NCBI GenBank assembly: GCA_041390625.1
Contig: JAWKPM010000007.1
Location: 1 to 64,000 of the forward strand
DNA length: 64,000 nucleotides
Source of the DNA: RBC038 sp041390625
GTDB taxonomy: Bacteria > Chloroflexota > Dehalococcoidia > UBA2979
Direction of reading: 5' to 3'
Shown here: in pieces, positions 17,546-25,485 of the stretch
Numbering within the stretch: the first letter of the stretch is position 1
Layout of the letters: each line of letters begins with the position of its first letter
The notes under the pieces: generated by a model
Seen by the model: the letters and a program-made list of their open reading frames with translations, nothing else
Databases searched by the model: none
Told to the model about the DNA's origin: nothing
Made by a program: the position numbers and the translations under genes

Positions 17546-18706
17546 ATGAAGCTGCACGAGTACCAGGCCAAGGCGGTGCTGGCGAAGTACGGGGTACCCG
17601 TACCTCGAGGCCGCGTGGCGACGACGCCCGACGAGGCGGCGGCCATCGCGTCGGAGCTCGGCGGCAAGGTGGTGGTGAAGGCGCAGGCGCACACCGGCGG
17701 CCGCGGCAAGGGCGGCGGCGTGAAGCTCGCGAACTCTGCCGACGAGGCGAAGCAGGCCGCGTCCGAGATCATCGGGATGCAGCTCGTGACTCACCAAACC
17801 GGGCCGGCGGGGCTGCCGGTGCACTCGGTGCTGGTCGAGGAGCAGCTCGACATCGACCGCGAGCTCTACCTCAGCGTCATCATCGACAACTCGAGCGGGA
17901 TGCCGGTCGTGATCGCCTCGGCGGCCGGCGGCATGGACATCGAGGAGGTCGCGGCCAACACGCCGGAGCAGATCCACCAGGCGCGGGTCGACCCGACCGT
18001 GGGCTTCCAGGGCTTCCAGGCGCGCGCGCTCGCGTTCGCGACGGGCCTCGACGGGGACCTGCTGCGGCCGGCGACGGCGCTGATGACCGGCCTCGTGAAC
18101 GCCTTCGAGGGCTCGGACGGCTCGCTCGCCGAGATCAACCCGGTGGTGGTGACCAAGGACGGCAAGCTCCTCGCGGCCGACGCGAAGTTCAACATCGACG
18201 ACAACGCGGACTTCCGGCAGAAGGACCTCTTCGAGCAGCGCGACCGCTCGCAGGAGGACGACCGCGAGGTCGAGGCGCAGGACGCGGGCCTCGGCAATTA
18301 CGTCAAGCTCGACGGGGACATCGGCTGCCTCGTGAACGGCGCCGGCCTCGCGATGGCGACGATGGACGCGATCATGTTCCAGGGCGGCGCGCCCGCGAAC
18401 TTCCTCGACATCGGGACGGCGAACAACCCGGAGGCGGTCGTCACGGCGCTCCGCATCATCGGCGCGGACCCGGACGTGAAGGCCGTGCTGGTCAACATCT
18501 TCGGCGGCCTCGCGCGGACCGACATCATCGCCGAGGGCGTGGTCGAGGCGAAGAAGCAGGGCCTCATCAACCAGCCGACGGTCGTCCGCCTCGCGGGGAC
18601 GAACGTCGAGGCGGGCAACAAGATCCTCGACGAGTCGGGCATCGAGCTGATTCGCGCCGACGGCTTCGCCGAGGCGGCGCAGAAGGCCGTGCAGGCGGCC
18701 GGCTAG
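17546..18706 (+). CDS. sucC: Succinyl-CoA synthetase, ADP-forming, beta subunit
   Basis: 386 aa, normal length. With SucD it interconverts succinyl-CoA and succinate with substrate-level phosphorylation in the TCA cycle. The ATP-grasp domain starts MKLHEYQAKAVLAKYGVPVP; KAQAHTGGRGKGGGVK marks nucleotide binding, AEINPVVV the metal site and VNIFGGLARTDIIAEGV the C-terminal CoA-ligase-like domain near residue 320. The ATG is embedded in CCTCGATG and preceded by GGGGGAG. It is 56 nt upstream of sucD, in an operon. Confidence 0.97.
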   Translation: MKLHEYQAKAVLAKYGVPVPRGRVATTPDEAAAIASELGGKVVVKAQAHTGGRGKGGGVKLANSADEAKQAASEIIGMQLVTHQTGPAGLPVHSVLVEEQLDIDRELYLSVIIDNSSGMPVVIASAAGGMDIEEVAANTPEQIHQARVDPTVGFQGFQARALAFATGLDGDLLRPATALMTGLVNAFEGSDGSLAEINPVVVTKDGKLLAADAKFNIDDNADFRQKDLFEQRDRSQEDDREVEAQDAGLGNYVKLDGDIGCLVNGAGLAMATMDAIMFQGGAPANFLDIGTANNPEAVVTALRIIGADPDVKAVLVNIFGGLARTDIIAEGVVEAKKQGLINQPTVVRLAGTNVEAGNKILDESGIELIRADGFAEAAQKAVQAAG

Positions 18707-18762
18707 CCGACACACCTCGACGAGACGACGGCGGCACGAGAGCGGACGGGCGGGAGACCTCG

Positions 18763-19644
18763 ATGGGCGTCTTGCTGGACGAGAACACGCGGCTGGTGAT
18801 CCAGGGCATGGGCGCGGCCGGCGCGCGCGAGGCGCGGACCTGCCTCGACTTCGGGACGAACGTGGTCGCGGGCGTGACGCCCGGCCGCGGCGGCCAGGAG
18901 ATCGAGGGCGTGCCGATTCGCAACACGGTGCAGCAGGCCGTCGATGAGTTCGACGCGAACGTCTCGCTCATCTTCGTCCCGGCACCGTTCGCGGCCGACG
19001 CCATCCTCGAGGCGGCCGACGCCGGCATCCCGACCGCCATCTGCATCACCGAGGGGATCCCGGTGCGCGACATGGTGGCGGTGAAGCGCTACCTCCGAGG
19101 CGGTAACACCCGCCTCATCGGCCCCAACTGCCCCGGCGTGATCACACCAATGGCGCAGTCACGCGCCGGCATCATGCCAGTCGACGTCTACATGCCGGGC
19201 AACGTGGGCGTGATCTCGCGATCCGGCACGCTCGTCTACGAGACGGTGGACCAGCTCACGCGCCTCGGGATCGGGCAGTCCTCGAGCGTGGGCGTGGGCG
19301 GCGACCCGATCATCGGGACGAGCCAGCGTGAGGCCCTCGAGCTGTTCGAGGCGGACGACGAGACCGCGGCTGTGGTGCTCATCGGCGAGATCGGCGGCAC
19401 GGCCGAGCAGGAGGCTGCCGACTACGTGCGCCAGATGTCGAAGCCGGTGGTGGCGTTCATCGCCGGCGCGACCGCGCCTCCCGGCCGCCGCATGGGCCAC
19501 GCCGGCGCAATCATCGCCGGCAAGGCCGGAACGGCCGAGGCGAAGAAGCTCGCCCTCGCCGACGCCGGCGCCGCGATCGCGCAGTCGCCCTCGGAGATCG
19601 GCAGCACGATGCAGCGGCTGCTGCAGGAGCGCGGGCTGGTCTAG
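18763..19644 (+). CDS. sucD: Succinyl-CoA synthetase, alpha subunit
   Basis: 293 aa. CoA-binding Rossmann domain at the N-terminus (VIQGMGAAGAREARTC, GTNVVAGVTPGRGG). The phosphorylated-histidine region is GRRMGHAGAIIAGKAGTAEAK near residues 240-262, and CPGVITP and GDPIIGTS are conserved. It forms the heteromer with SucC. The ATG again sits in CCTCGATG after GGGAGA. A GC hairpin follows at 19667. Confidence 0.97.
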   Translation: MGVLLDENTRLVIQGMGAAGAREARTCLDFGTNVVAGVTPGRGGQEIEGVPIRNTVQQAVDEFDANVSLIFVPAPFAADAILEAADAGIPTAICITEGIPVRDMVAVKRYLRGGNTRLIGPNCPGVITPMAQSRAGIMPVDVYMPGNVGVISRSGTLVYETVDQLTRLGIGQSSSVGVGGDPIIGTSQREALELFEADDETAAVVLIGEIGGTAEQEAADYVRQMSKPVVAFIAGATAPPGRRMGHAGAIIAGKAGTAEAKKLALADAGAAIAQSPSEIGSTMQRLLQERGLV

Positions 19645-19666
19645 GCGCGCGTTTCGGCCTCGTGTT

Positions 19667-19683
19667 GCCGCCGTCGAGGCGGC
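19667..19683 (+). terminator. GC hairpin behind sucD
   Basis: GCCGCC, loop GTCGA, GGCGGC, 22 nt behind the sucD stop and 24 nt before tRNA-Ser. No T-tract follows, so termination efficiency is uncertain. Confidence 0.4.
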
Positions 19684-19706
19684 GCACCTACTCTCTAGGT
19701 CGGCCT

Positions 19707-19798
19707 GGAGGGGTCGCATAGTGGCCTAGTGCGGGCGCCTGCTAAGCGCTTACTCGGTTTGTACCGGGTCGAGGGTTCGAATCCCTCCCCCTCCGCCA
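19707..19798 (+). tRNA. tRNA-Ser (anticodon GCT)
   Basis: A class II tRNA with a long variable arm. Acceptor stem GGAGGGG pairs with CCCCTCC (19788-19794). Anticodon loop CTGCTAA carries GCT (reads AGC/AGU). T-arm GAGGG-TTCGAAT-CCCTC is perfect. The discriminator base G (19795) is followed by an encoded CCA. It lies between sucD and miaB; MiaB modifies A37 in tRNAs reading UNN codons, so it is not expected to act on this one. Confidence 0.96.
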
Positions 19799-19873
19799 TC
19801 GACGATGCCGCCTCGACGCCTCGAACCGCACCTCGAGGGTCGCCTGCTCGCCTCGCAGCCTCGAGGAGCGACC

Positions 19874-21181
19874 ATGCCCTCCTACCGGATCTGGACCGTC
19901 GGCTGCCAGATGAACGTGGCCGACTCCCTCAAGCTGGCGGCGGGCCTCGATCGCCTCGGGTTCGTCGAGGCCGCCGAGGACGCCGACGCCGACCTCGAAG
20001 TGCTCAACACCTGCTCGGTGCGACAGCACGCCGAAGATCGCGCCTACGGGCGACTGCACCAGCTTCGGCAGGACCGCTCGAAGGGGCGCGAGTTCACCCT
20101 CGCGGTCATGGGCTGCATGGTGGGGCCGCGCACGACCGACCTCGAGCGACGGTTTCCGTGGGTCGACGTTTGGTCGCAACCCCAGGTGTTCGACCCGATC
20201 CTCGAGCGGGCGGGGCTCATGCGTGACGCCTCGGAGGGCGAGTTCTGGACGGAGACCTTCGCCGTGCCGAATGGCGTGACGGCGTTCGTCCCCGTCGTGC
20301 ACGGCTGCGACAAGTTCTGCACCTACTGCATCGTCCCGCTACGCCGCGGGCGCGAGCGCTCGAGACCGGTCGACGAGATCCTGCGCGAAGTGCGCTTCCT
20401 CGCGGAGCGCGGCGTGCGCGAGGTCACCCTGCTCGGGCAGACCGTCGAGGCCTACGGTCACGACCTCGAGGGGGCCGACGCCGGCGCGGACCTCGCGACG
20501 CTGTTCGAGGGCATCGAGGCCATCGACGGCATCCTGCGGGTGCGCTTCCTCACCTCGTACCCGAAGGACATGACCGACCGCATCATCGACGCCGTCGCCT
20601 CGTCCTCGAAGGTGTGCGAGCACTTCAACATCCCGGTGCAGTCGGGCGACGACGCCATGCTGGCGCGCATGCGCCGCGGCTACACTCTCGCGGAGTACGA
20701 GGAGCGCGTGGCGCGCATCCGCCAGGTCATGCCGGACGTCGCGCTCGCGACCGACGTCATCGTTGGGTGCCCGGGCGAGACCGATGAGGAGTTCCAGCAC
20801 ACCGTGGAGCTGCTGGAGCGCACGCAGTTCGACGTGATCCACGTCGCGGCCTACTCGCCCCGACCGGGGACGTACGCCTATCGCAACCTCGAGGACGACG
20901 TGCCTCGGGAGGTGAAGAAGGCGCGCCTGCAGGTCATCGAGGCGCTGCACGCCGAGTCCTCGGCGCGCATCAACCGCGCCAGCCTCGGCCAGGAGGTCGA
21001 GGTCCTCGTGGAGCGCGAGGACGAGCACGGCCGCTCAACGGGCCGCACGCGGCGCGGGCAGCTGGTGCACTTCGACGGCACGGGGCTCGTCGGGCAGCTG
21101 GCACGCGTGCGGATTCACGAGGTCACCTCGTGGTCGCTCTCCGGGCGGCTGGCGGGTGACCTGACGCTGGCGCTCGTCTAG
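19874..21181 (+). CDS. miaB: tRNA-2-methylthio-N6-dimethylallyladenosine synthase
   Basis: 435 aa. MiaB adds the 2-methylthio group to i6A37 of tRNA. The N-terminal UPF0004 domain carries three cluster cysteines (VGCQMN, NTCSVR, VMGCMVG). The radical-SAM core has CDKFCTYC near residue 147 and FNIPVQSGDDAMLARMRRGY near 255. A C-terminal TRAM domain (about 365-435) ends the protein. The in-frame region before the ATG at 19874 runs back to the tRNA 3' end and is not part of the protein. Confidence 0.95.
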   Translation: MPSYRIWTVGCQMNVADSLKLAAGLDRLGFVEAAEDADADLEVLNTCSVRQHAEDRAYGRLHQLRQDRSKGREFTLAVMGCMVGPRTTDLERRFPWVDVWSQPQVFDPILERAGLMRDASEGEFWTETFAVPNGVTAFVPVVHGCDKFCTYCIVPLRRGRERSRPVDEILREVRFLAERGVREVTLLGQTVEAYGHDLEGADAGADLATLFEGIEAIDGILRVRFLTSYPKDMTDRIIDAVASSSKVCEHFNIPVQSGDDAMLARMRRGYTLAEYEERVARIRQVMPDVALATDVIVGCPGETDEEFQHTVELLERTQFDVIHVAAYSPRPGTYAYRNLEDDVPREVKKARLQVIEALHAESSARINRASLGQEVEVLVEREDEHGRSTGRTRRGQLVHFDGTGLVGQLARVRIHEVTSWSLSGRLAGDLTLALV

Positions 21182-21249
21182 CCTCGAACGGGAGCGCCTC
21201 GAGGCCGCGCATGGCGTCGAGGCCCCGGGCCGGCAACCGGGAGCAGGCG

Positions 21250-21705
21250 ATGGTCGACTTCACCGTGCGGCGTGTGCCCGACTTTCGCCTGCTCGCGCGG
21301 ACGTGCGAGCCGCAGCCGGATCTCGTCGAGCCGTTGCTGACGGCGCTCGCCTCGGACATCGAGCGGGGGCTCGTGCGCAGCGCGCGCTCGGGCATCGCAG
21401 GCGTCGCCGCCTTCCTCGCGGTCGAGGCGCCGCCTCGGTTCGCGGCCGGCGTCCCGCTGGCGGCCGGCGAGGCCTCGATCGGGACGCCCGACCCCGACTA
21501 CGAGGAGGTCGCGGTCCAGGGCGGGCGCTACGCGATGGTCACGATCGAGGGCGAGTTCGAGCGCATCCCCTCGATCTTCGGCGAGATCTTCGAGGCGCTG
21601 GCCGGCGGCGAGGAGACCGCGACCGGCGAGACAATCACCATCTACCGCGAGCCCGGCGCAGACGGGCGGACGCTCACCGACCTCGGTGCGCGCCTGGCCT
21701 CGTAG
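21250..21705 (+). CDS. GyrI-like small-molecule-binding domain protein
   Basis: A 151-aa stand-alone GyrI-like (AraC effector-binding/SOUL-like) domain: VRRVPDFRLLARTCEP at the N-terminus, YEEVAVQGGRYAMVTIEGEFERIPSIFGEIFEAL in the middle. Related proteins bind or hydrolyse small hydrophobic ligands. It lies 4 nt before the NrtR-like gene, with three further genes following in tight overlap. The ATG at 21250 is at the start of homology; the ATG at 21211 is possible but less likely. Confidence 0.72.
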   Translation: MVDFTVRRVPDFRLLARTCEPQPDLVEPLLTALASDIERGLVRSARSGIAGVAAFLAVEAPPRFAAGVPLAAGEASIGTPDPDYEEVAVQGGRYAMVTIEGEFERIPSIFGEIFEALAGGEETATGETITIYREPGADGRTLTDLGARLAS

Positions 21706-21709
21706 CCAC

Positions 21710-22348
21710 GTGACGGCGCCTCCGACCGTCGCGGCCATCGTGGTCATCTTCGCCGTCGTCGACGGCGAGCTGTGCGTGCTGCTGATCCACCGCACCGCGC
21801 CGCCCGAGGAGGGGCTCTGGGCCTTGCCCGGCGCGCGCTGGGACGGCAGCGAGTCGCTCGAGGAGGCGGCGGCCCGCACCCTCGAGAAGGAGACGGGCGC
21901 GAGCGACCTCTACCTCGAGCAGCTCTTCACGGTGTCGGGCCTCGACCCCGCGTCGCCGGCGGTGGCGGTGGCGTACTTCGCGCTCGTGGACGCCGAGGCG
22001 GTGCGGCTGCGCGAGGAGCGCGAGTGGCCGCCGGCGTGGCATCGCGTCGATGCGCTGCCTCGGCTGGCGTTCGACAACAATGGCGTGATCGAGCAGGCGC
22101 TGACGCGCGTGCGGGCCAAGCTCGAGTACACGAACATCGCCTACGGACTGCTGCCGGAGCGTTTCACGCTGCGCGAGCTGCACGAGACGTACGAATCGAT
22201 CCTCGGGCGGCCGCTGGACCGGCGGAACTTCCGTAAGCGGCTGCTGGCCTCGGGCGTAGTCGAGGCGACGGGCGAGCATCGACGGGAGGGCGCGCACCGT
22301 CCCGCCTCGATGTACCGCTTCGTGAAGCGAGAGCCGGTGTTCCTGTGA
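21710..22348 (+). CDS. nrtR: NrtR-like regulator: degenerate Nudix domain plus winged helix
   Basis: A 212-aa protein. Residues about 1-130 are a Nudix fold (LLIHRTAPPEEGLWALPGARW). Residues about 145-212 are the NrtR winged-helix domain (FTLRELHETYESILGRPLDRRNFRKRLLASGVVE). The Nudix box reads GARWDGSESLEEAAARTLEKETG: the second Gly of LPGG and the catalytic RE..EE pattern are altered (RT..EK), consistent with a ligand-sensing rather than hydrolytic domain. Known NrtR proteins repress NAD synthesis genes and respond to ADP-ribose; a nad operon lies 4.5 kb downstream. The GTG start at 21710 lies 4 nt behind the GyrI-like stop codon; the 3' end overlaps the next gene by 4 nt. Confidence 0.75.
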   Translation: MTAPPTVAAIVVIFAVVDGELCVLLIHRTAPPEEGLWALPGARWDGSESLEEAAARTLEKETGASDLYLEQLFTVSGLDPASPAVAVAYFALVDAEAVRLREEREWPPAWHRVDALPRLAFDNNGVIEQALTRVRAKLEYTNIAYGLLPERFTLRELHETYESILGRPLDRRNFRKRLLASGVVEATGEHRREGAHRPASMYRFVKREPVFL

Positions 22349-22851
22349 GCACCCCGGGCACCTCGAGTGCCTCGGCAGGTGACTTCGTGCTGAAGGCGAC
22401 GGCCGTGCTGACGCGCGGCGACGGCGAGGCGCGCGAGGTCCTCGTGTTCCTCCACCCGAGCGTCGATGGCTCTGGAGCCTCGATCCAGCTGCCGGGCGGG
22501 ACCGTCGAGGACGGGGAGGACCCAGCCGACGCCGCGCTGCGCGAGCTCGAGGAGGAGACCGGCGTGATCGGCGCCGAGGTGCGCGGCTTCCTCGGCGTGC
22601 TCGAAGAGGCGGCGTTCGAGGCGTCGACGGAGAGCGGGTACTCCGAGCACACGGCCGGCCGCGCGCAGCCAGACCGACGGCGCTTCGTCTATCACCTCGA
22701 AACGACGCTGCCGCCGCCGGACCGATGGGCCTCGACGTGCGACTGCGGCGTCGACCTCGACTGCCACTGGCTGCCTTTCGCGAGCGCCGAGCTGCACCCG
22801 GCGCAGCAGCCGTGGCTCGACCTCGCGCGCGACGTCCTCGGGAGCGCGTAG
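22345..22851 (+). CDS. Nudix hydrolase
   Basis: A 168-aa single-domain Nudix enzyme with an intact Nudix box, GGTVEDGEDPADAALRELEEETGV (about residues 52-75), so unlike its upstream neighbour it should be catalytic on a nucleoside-diphosphate derivative. Three Cys near the C-terminus (STCDCGVDLDCHW) could bind a metal. The GTG start overlaps the stop codon of the NrtR-like gene (GTGA), and its own stop overlaps the start of the LLM gene by 1 nt. A role in ADP-ribose or NAD turnover is plausible from context but unproven. Confidence 0.85.
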   Translation: MSTPGTSSASAGDFVLKATAVLTRGDGEAREVLVFLHPSVDGSGASIQLPGGTVEDGEDPADAALRELEEETGVIGAEVRGFLGVLEEAAFEASTESGYSEHTAGRAQPDRRRFVYHLETTLPPPDRWASTCDCGVDLDCHWLPFASAELHPAQQPWLDLARDVLGSA

Positions 22852-23771
22852 TGGCCGACCCTCGAGGGATCTCGTTCGGCGTACTGCCGGGGGGCGGAAC
22901 GCCCGAGGAGTTCCTCGACCTCGCGCGCATGGCGGAGGCGCTGGGCTACGAGTCGGTGTGGATGGGCGACCACGTGCTGTGGCCGGTGTTCTGGCCGGAG
23001 CCGCTGACGATGCTCGCCGCGGCCTCGACGGTGACGGAGCGCGTCGCCCTCGGGACGGGCGTGCTGCTGGCGATGCTGCGCCGGCCGGCGCCGCTCGCGA
23101 AGCAGACCGCCACGCTGCAGTGGCTCTCGCACGGGCGCTTCCGCCTCGGTGTGGGCGTCGGTGGCGAGTACCCGAAGGAGTTCGAGGCCTCGGGCGTGCC
23201 ACTGCACGAGCGCGGCGCCTACCTCGATGCCACGCTCGAGGCGCTGACGGCGCTCTGGTCGGGCGAGAGCGTGAGCCTGCACAATCGCGCGATCGACGTC
23301 GATGACGCGCGGCTCGACCTCGTGCCGGAGCCGCGCATCCCGATCTGGGTGGGCGGCCGCGCCGAGGCGGCGCAGCGGCGCGCAGCGCGCTTCGGCGACG
23401 CATGGATGCCCTTTGTGATCTCGCCGGAGCGCTTCGCCGAGGGCTGGGCCAACGTCCGAAGCCAGGCGGCGGCGCTGGACCGCGACCCCTCGATGCTCGT
23501 CCCCGGCGTGCAGCTGTGGGTGCAGTTCGATGACGACCTCGCCGAGGCGCTGACGACGATCGCCGCGCGCATCGAGTCGACGTACCGCGTGCCGTTCGAC
23601 CGCTTCGAGCGCTACACCGCCTACGGTGACGCCTCGATGTTCGTCGAGCGGCTGCAAGCGTTCGTCGATGCCGGGGTGCGCCACTTCAACCTCGTGTTCG
23701 CGGGCGGCGACCGCGTGGCGCAGCTGGCACGCATCGCCTCGGACGTCATGCCGGCGCTGCGAGCGGAATGA
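22851..23771 (+). CDS. LLM-class F420-dependent oxidoreductase, copy 2
   Basis: A 306-aa luciferase-like TIM barrel: GYESVWMGDHVLWPV at about 32-46, LQWLSHGRFRLGVGVGGEYPKEFEASG at about 92-120, IPIWVGGRAEAAQRRAARFGDAWMP at about 160-185. It is related to but clearly diverged from the LLM gene at 4490. The GTG at 22851 overlaps the TAG stop of the Nudix gene by one base (TAGTG), indicating coupling. The substrate is unknown. Confidence 0.88.
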   Translation: MADPRGISFGVLPGGGTPEEFLDLARMAEALGYESVWMGDHVLWPVFWPEPLTMLAAASTVTERVALGTGVLLAMLRRPAPLAKQTATLQWLSHGRFRLGVGVGGEYPKEFEASGVPLHERGAYLDATLEALTALWSGESVSLHNRAIDVDDARLDLVPEPRIPIWVGGRAEAAQRRAARFGDAWMPFVISPERFAEGWANVRSQAAALDRDPSMLVPGVQLWVQFDDDLAEALTTIAARIESTYRVPFDRFERYTAYGDASMFVERLQAFVDAGVRHFNLVFAGGDRVAQLARIASDVMPALRAE

Positions 23772-23778
23772 GTAGCGC

Positions 23779-24374
23779 GTGACCTCGAGAGCGGCGGTCG
23801 ACCTCGAGGCGGCGGCCGCATTCCTCAAAGAGCGCTTCGCGGGGACCCGGGAGGTCGAGGCGTTCGGGCATGGTGAATGGTCCGCGGCGTTCGGCTTCGT
23901 GTGCGACGAGGGTCCGATGGTGGCGCGCTTCAGCGGCTACCGCATGGACTACGAGAAGGACCGCATCGCCTCGACGTTCCCCGGGCCAGACCTGCCGATC
24001 CCGGAGGTCATCGAGGTGGGTGACGCCCTCGGTGGCGCGTTCGCCGTCTCGAGGCGGCTGCCGGGCGAGCCCTTGATGGTCGCGTGACGGCGGTCGACTG
24101 GGGAAACGCGGGCTACGGCGACTTCCTCTACGACCTCGCGCGGTTCGACTTCTGGCGGCCGTGGTACCCGGCGTGGGGGATGGTCGACGTGCTCGCCGAG
24201 GCACGCGCGCACTTCGAGGCGATCGGCCTCGAGGTGCCGGAGTTCGAGGCGCGGCTGCGCTGCTACGGAGTGCACATCGGCCTCGATGCGCAGGCGTACG
24301 ACGCTTTCATCGACCGCTGGGACAAGATCGAGCAGGTGGCGGCACACACGCTCGAGATCGCGCACCGGCGCTAG
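23779..24374 (+). pseudogene. Aminoglycoside/choline-kinase-like phosphotransferase with internal deletion
   Basis: Two out-of-frame pieces of one phosphotransferase. The N-terminal piece (23779-24087, 102 aa) has the ATP lobe (GHGEWSAAFGFVCDEGPMVARF) and ends in RRLPGEPLMVA. The C-terminal piece (24084-24374, 96 aa) begins at the metal-binding AVDWGNAGYGDFLYDLARFDFW. In intact relatives roughly 110-130 residues lie between these points, including the catalytic HGDxxxxN loop, which is absent here. A deletion not divisible by three has therefore removed the catalytic centre and shifted the frame. The rest of the coding sequence is still open, so the event looks recent. Confidence 0.82.
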
Positions 24375-25147
24375 GCCTCGGGCGGGAGGCCGATCGCGCG
24401 GTACTCGAAGCGGGGGACGAAGCCCATCTTGAGGTAGAGCGGGTAGCCCATGTCGGAGGCGCCGAGCCAGAAGTGGCGCGCGCCCCGATCGCGGCCGGCG
24501 CGGAAGGCCGCCCACGTCATCGCCTCGCCGAAGCCTCGACGGCGATAGGGAGGCTCGACGCCGACGTTGTACGCGGCGGCGAGCTCGCCGGTGACGACGA
24601 CCATCGAGCAGGCGATCGGTGCGCCCTCGAGGGTCCCGAGCAGCATCGTGAAGCCGAGGTCGCGTGCCTGCCTCGCGATGCCCTGGCCGATGTAGTGCTG
24701 CTCGGGCGGCCAGTTCACCGGGCCGTAGCGCTCGAGGTCGGCCTCGGCTGTGACCTCGCGGATCGCGAGCGGGCCGTCGATGGCGGGCGGCAGCGGGCGG
24801 TCGGGCGGCAACTCGAGGACGGGCTCGGTGAAGAGCGGCGGCGCGCCTCGACGCGCGAGCTCCGCGACGAGGTGCGCGTCGCGGTCGGCGCGCAGGAGGA
24901 AGCGTCCCGCAGCGCCCTCGATGCCACGACCTCGGAACCACGCGAGCGCGGCGTCGAGGTCGGTGACCTCGGCGTGGTCGATCACCGAGGCGGTGTTCGC
25001 GCCGGGGAAGCCAGGGGTGCCGCTGTCGACGAGGTCCCAAGGCCCCTCGATGACGTGCCCGCCGCCGGGTGAGATCGCCTCGACGCGGCGGCCGGCGAGC
25101 GTGTTGTTCTCGTGGAAGCGGGCCGCCAGATCGACCTCGGTGGCCAC
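24371..25147 (-). CDS. GNAT N-acetyltransferase, two-domain type
   Basis: A 258-aa protein whose C-terminal half holds the GNAT acetyl-CoA site: AAYNVGVEPPYRRRGFGEAMT (about 190-210), then GYPLYLKMGFVPRFEYR near the end. The N-terminal half is a diverged GNAT-like domain. The substrate is unknown. The GTG start at 25147 follows the TfoX-like gene with a 5-nt gap, so LtrA, TfoX and GNAT form one minus-strand operon. Its 3' end overlaps the decayed phosphotransferase by 4 nt. Confidence 0.82.
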   Translation of the reverse strand: MATEVDLAARFHENNTLAGRRVEAISPGGGHVIEGPWDLVDSGTPGFPGANTASVIDHAEVTDLDAALAWFRGRGIEGAAGRFLLRADRDAHLVAELARRGAPPLFTEPVLELPPDRPLPPAIDGPLAIREVTAEADLERYGPVNWPPEQHYIGQGIARQARDLGFTMLLGTLEGAPIACSMVVVTGELAAAYNVGVEPPYRRRGFGEAMTWAAFRAGRDRGARHFWLGASDMGYPLYLKMGFVPRFEYRAIGLPPEA

Positions 25148-25152
25148 TCGGG

Positions 25153-25485
25153 CTAGCCCTTCGCCGGAAGGCTCGAGGCGAAGGCGACGCCGACCTCGAC
25201 CCAGTGCGCCAGCGCCTCGTCCGTCGCGATGGCCTCAGGGCCGACGAGCAGCCAGCCGGGCGAGACGCGACCGCACATCTCGAACGGGATGACGCCCGGC
25301 GCCTCGAGGTGGGTGGGCGCCTCGGCGGGATCGCAGCGGACGAGCAGGCCTCGAGGCAGCACGCCGCAGGCGACGTTTCCGCCGACCATGAAGGCAGCGC
25401 CGCCGAACTGGCGACGCTCGGTGATCGCCGTGCGCGCCTCGATGAGCGCGCGTGCGCGGTCGATCAGGTCCTCATCGACCGCCAT
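25153..25485 (-). CDS. TfoX/Sxy N-terminal domain protein
   Basis: 110 aa, only the TfoX N-terminal domain: RQFGGAAFMVGGNVACGVLPRGLLVRC is the family core. Such short proteins are common in actinobacteria and Chloroflexota and are not shown to regulate competence. It overlaps the upstream ltrA-like gene by 14 nt and precedes the GNAT gene by 5 nt. Confidence 0.85.
   Translation of the reverse strand: MAVDEDLIDRARALIEARTAITERRQFGGAAFMVGGNVACGVLPRGLLVRCDPAEAPTHLEAPGVIPFEMCGRVSPGWLLVGPEAIATDEALAHWVEVGVAFASSLPAKG

Noticed and set aside
17524..19644. One long open frame spanning sucC and sucD (706 codons)
   Set aside because: Only its last 293 codons (SucD) have real protein character; the part over sucC is arginine/glycine-rich shadow in the wrong frame.
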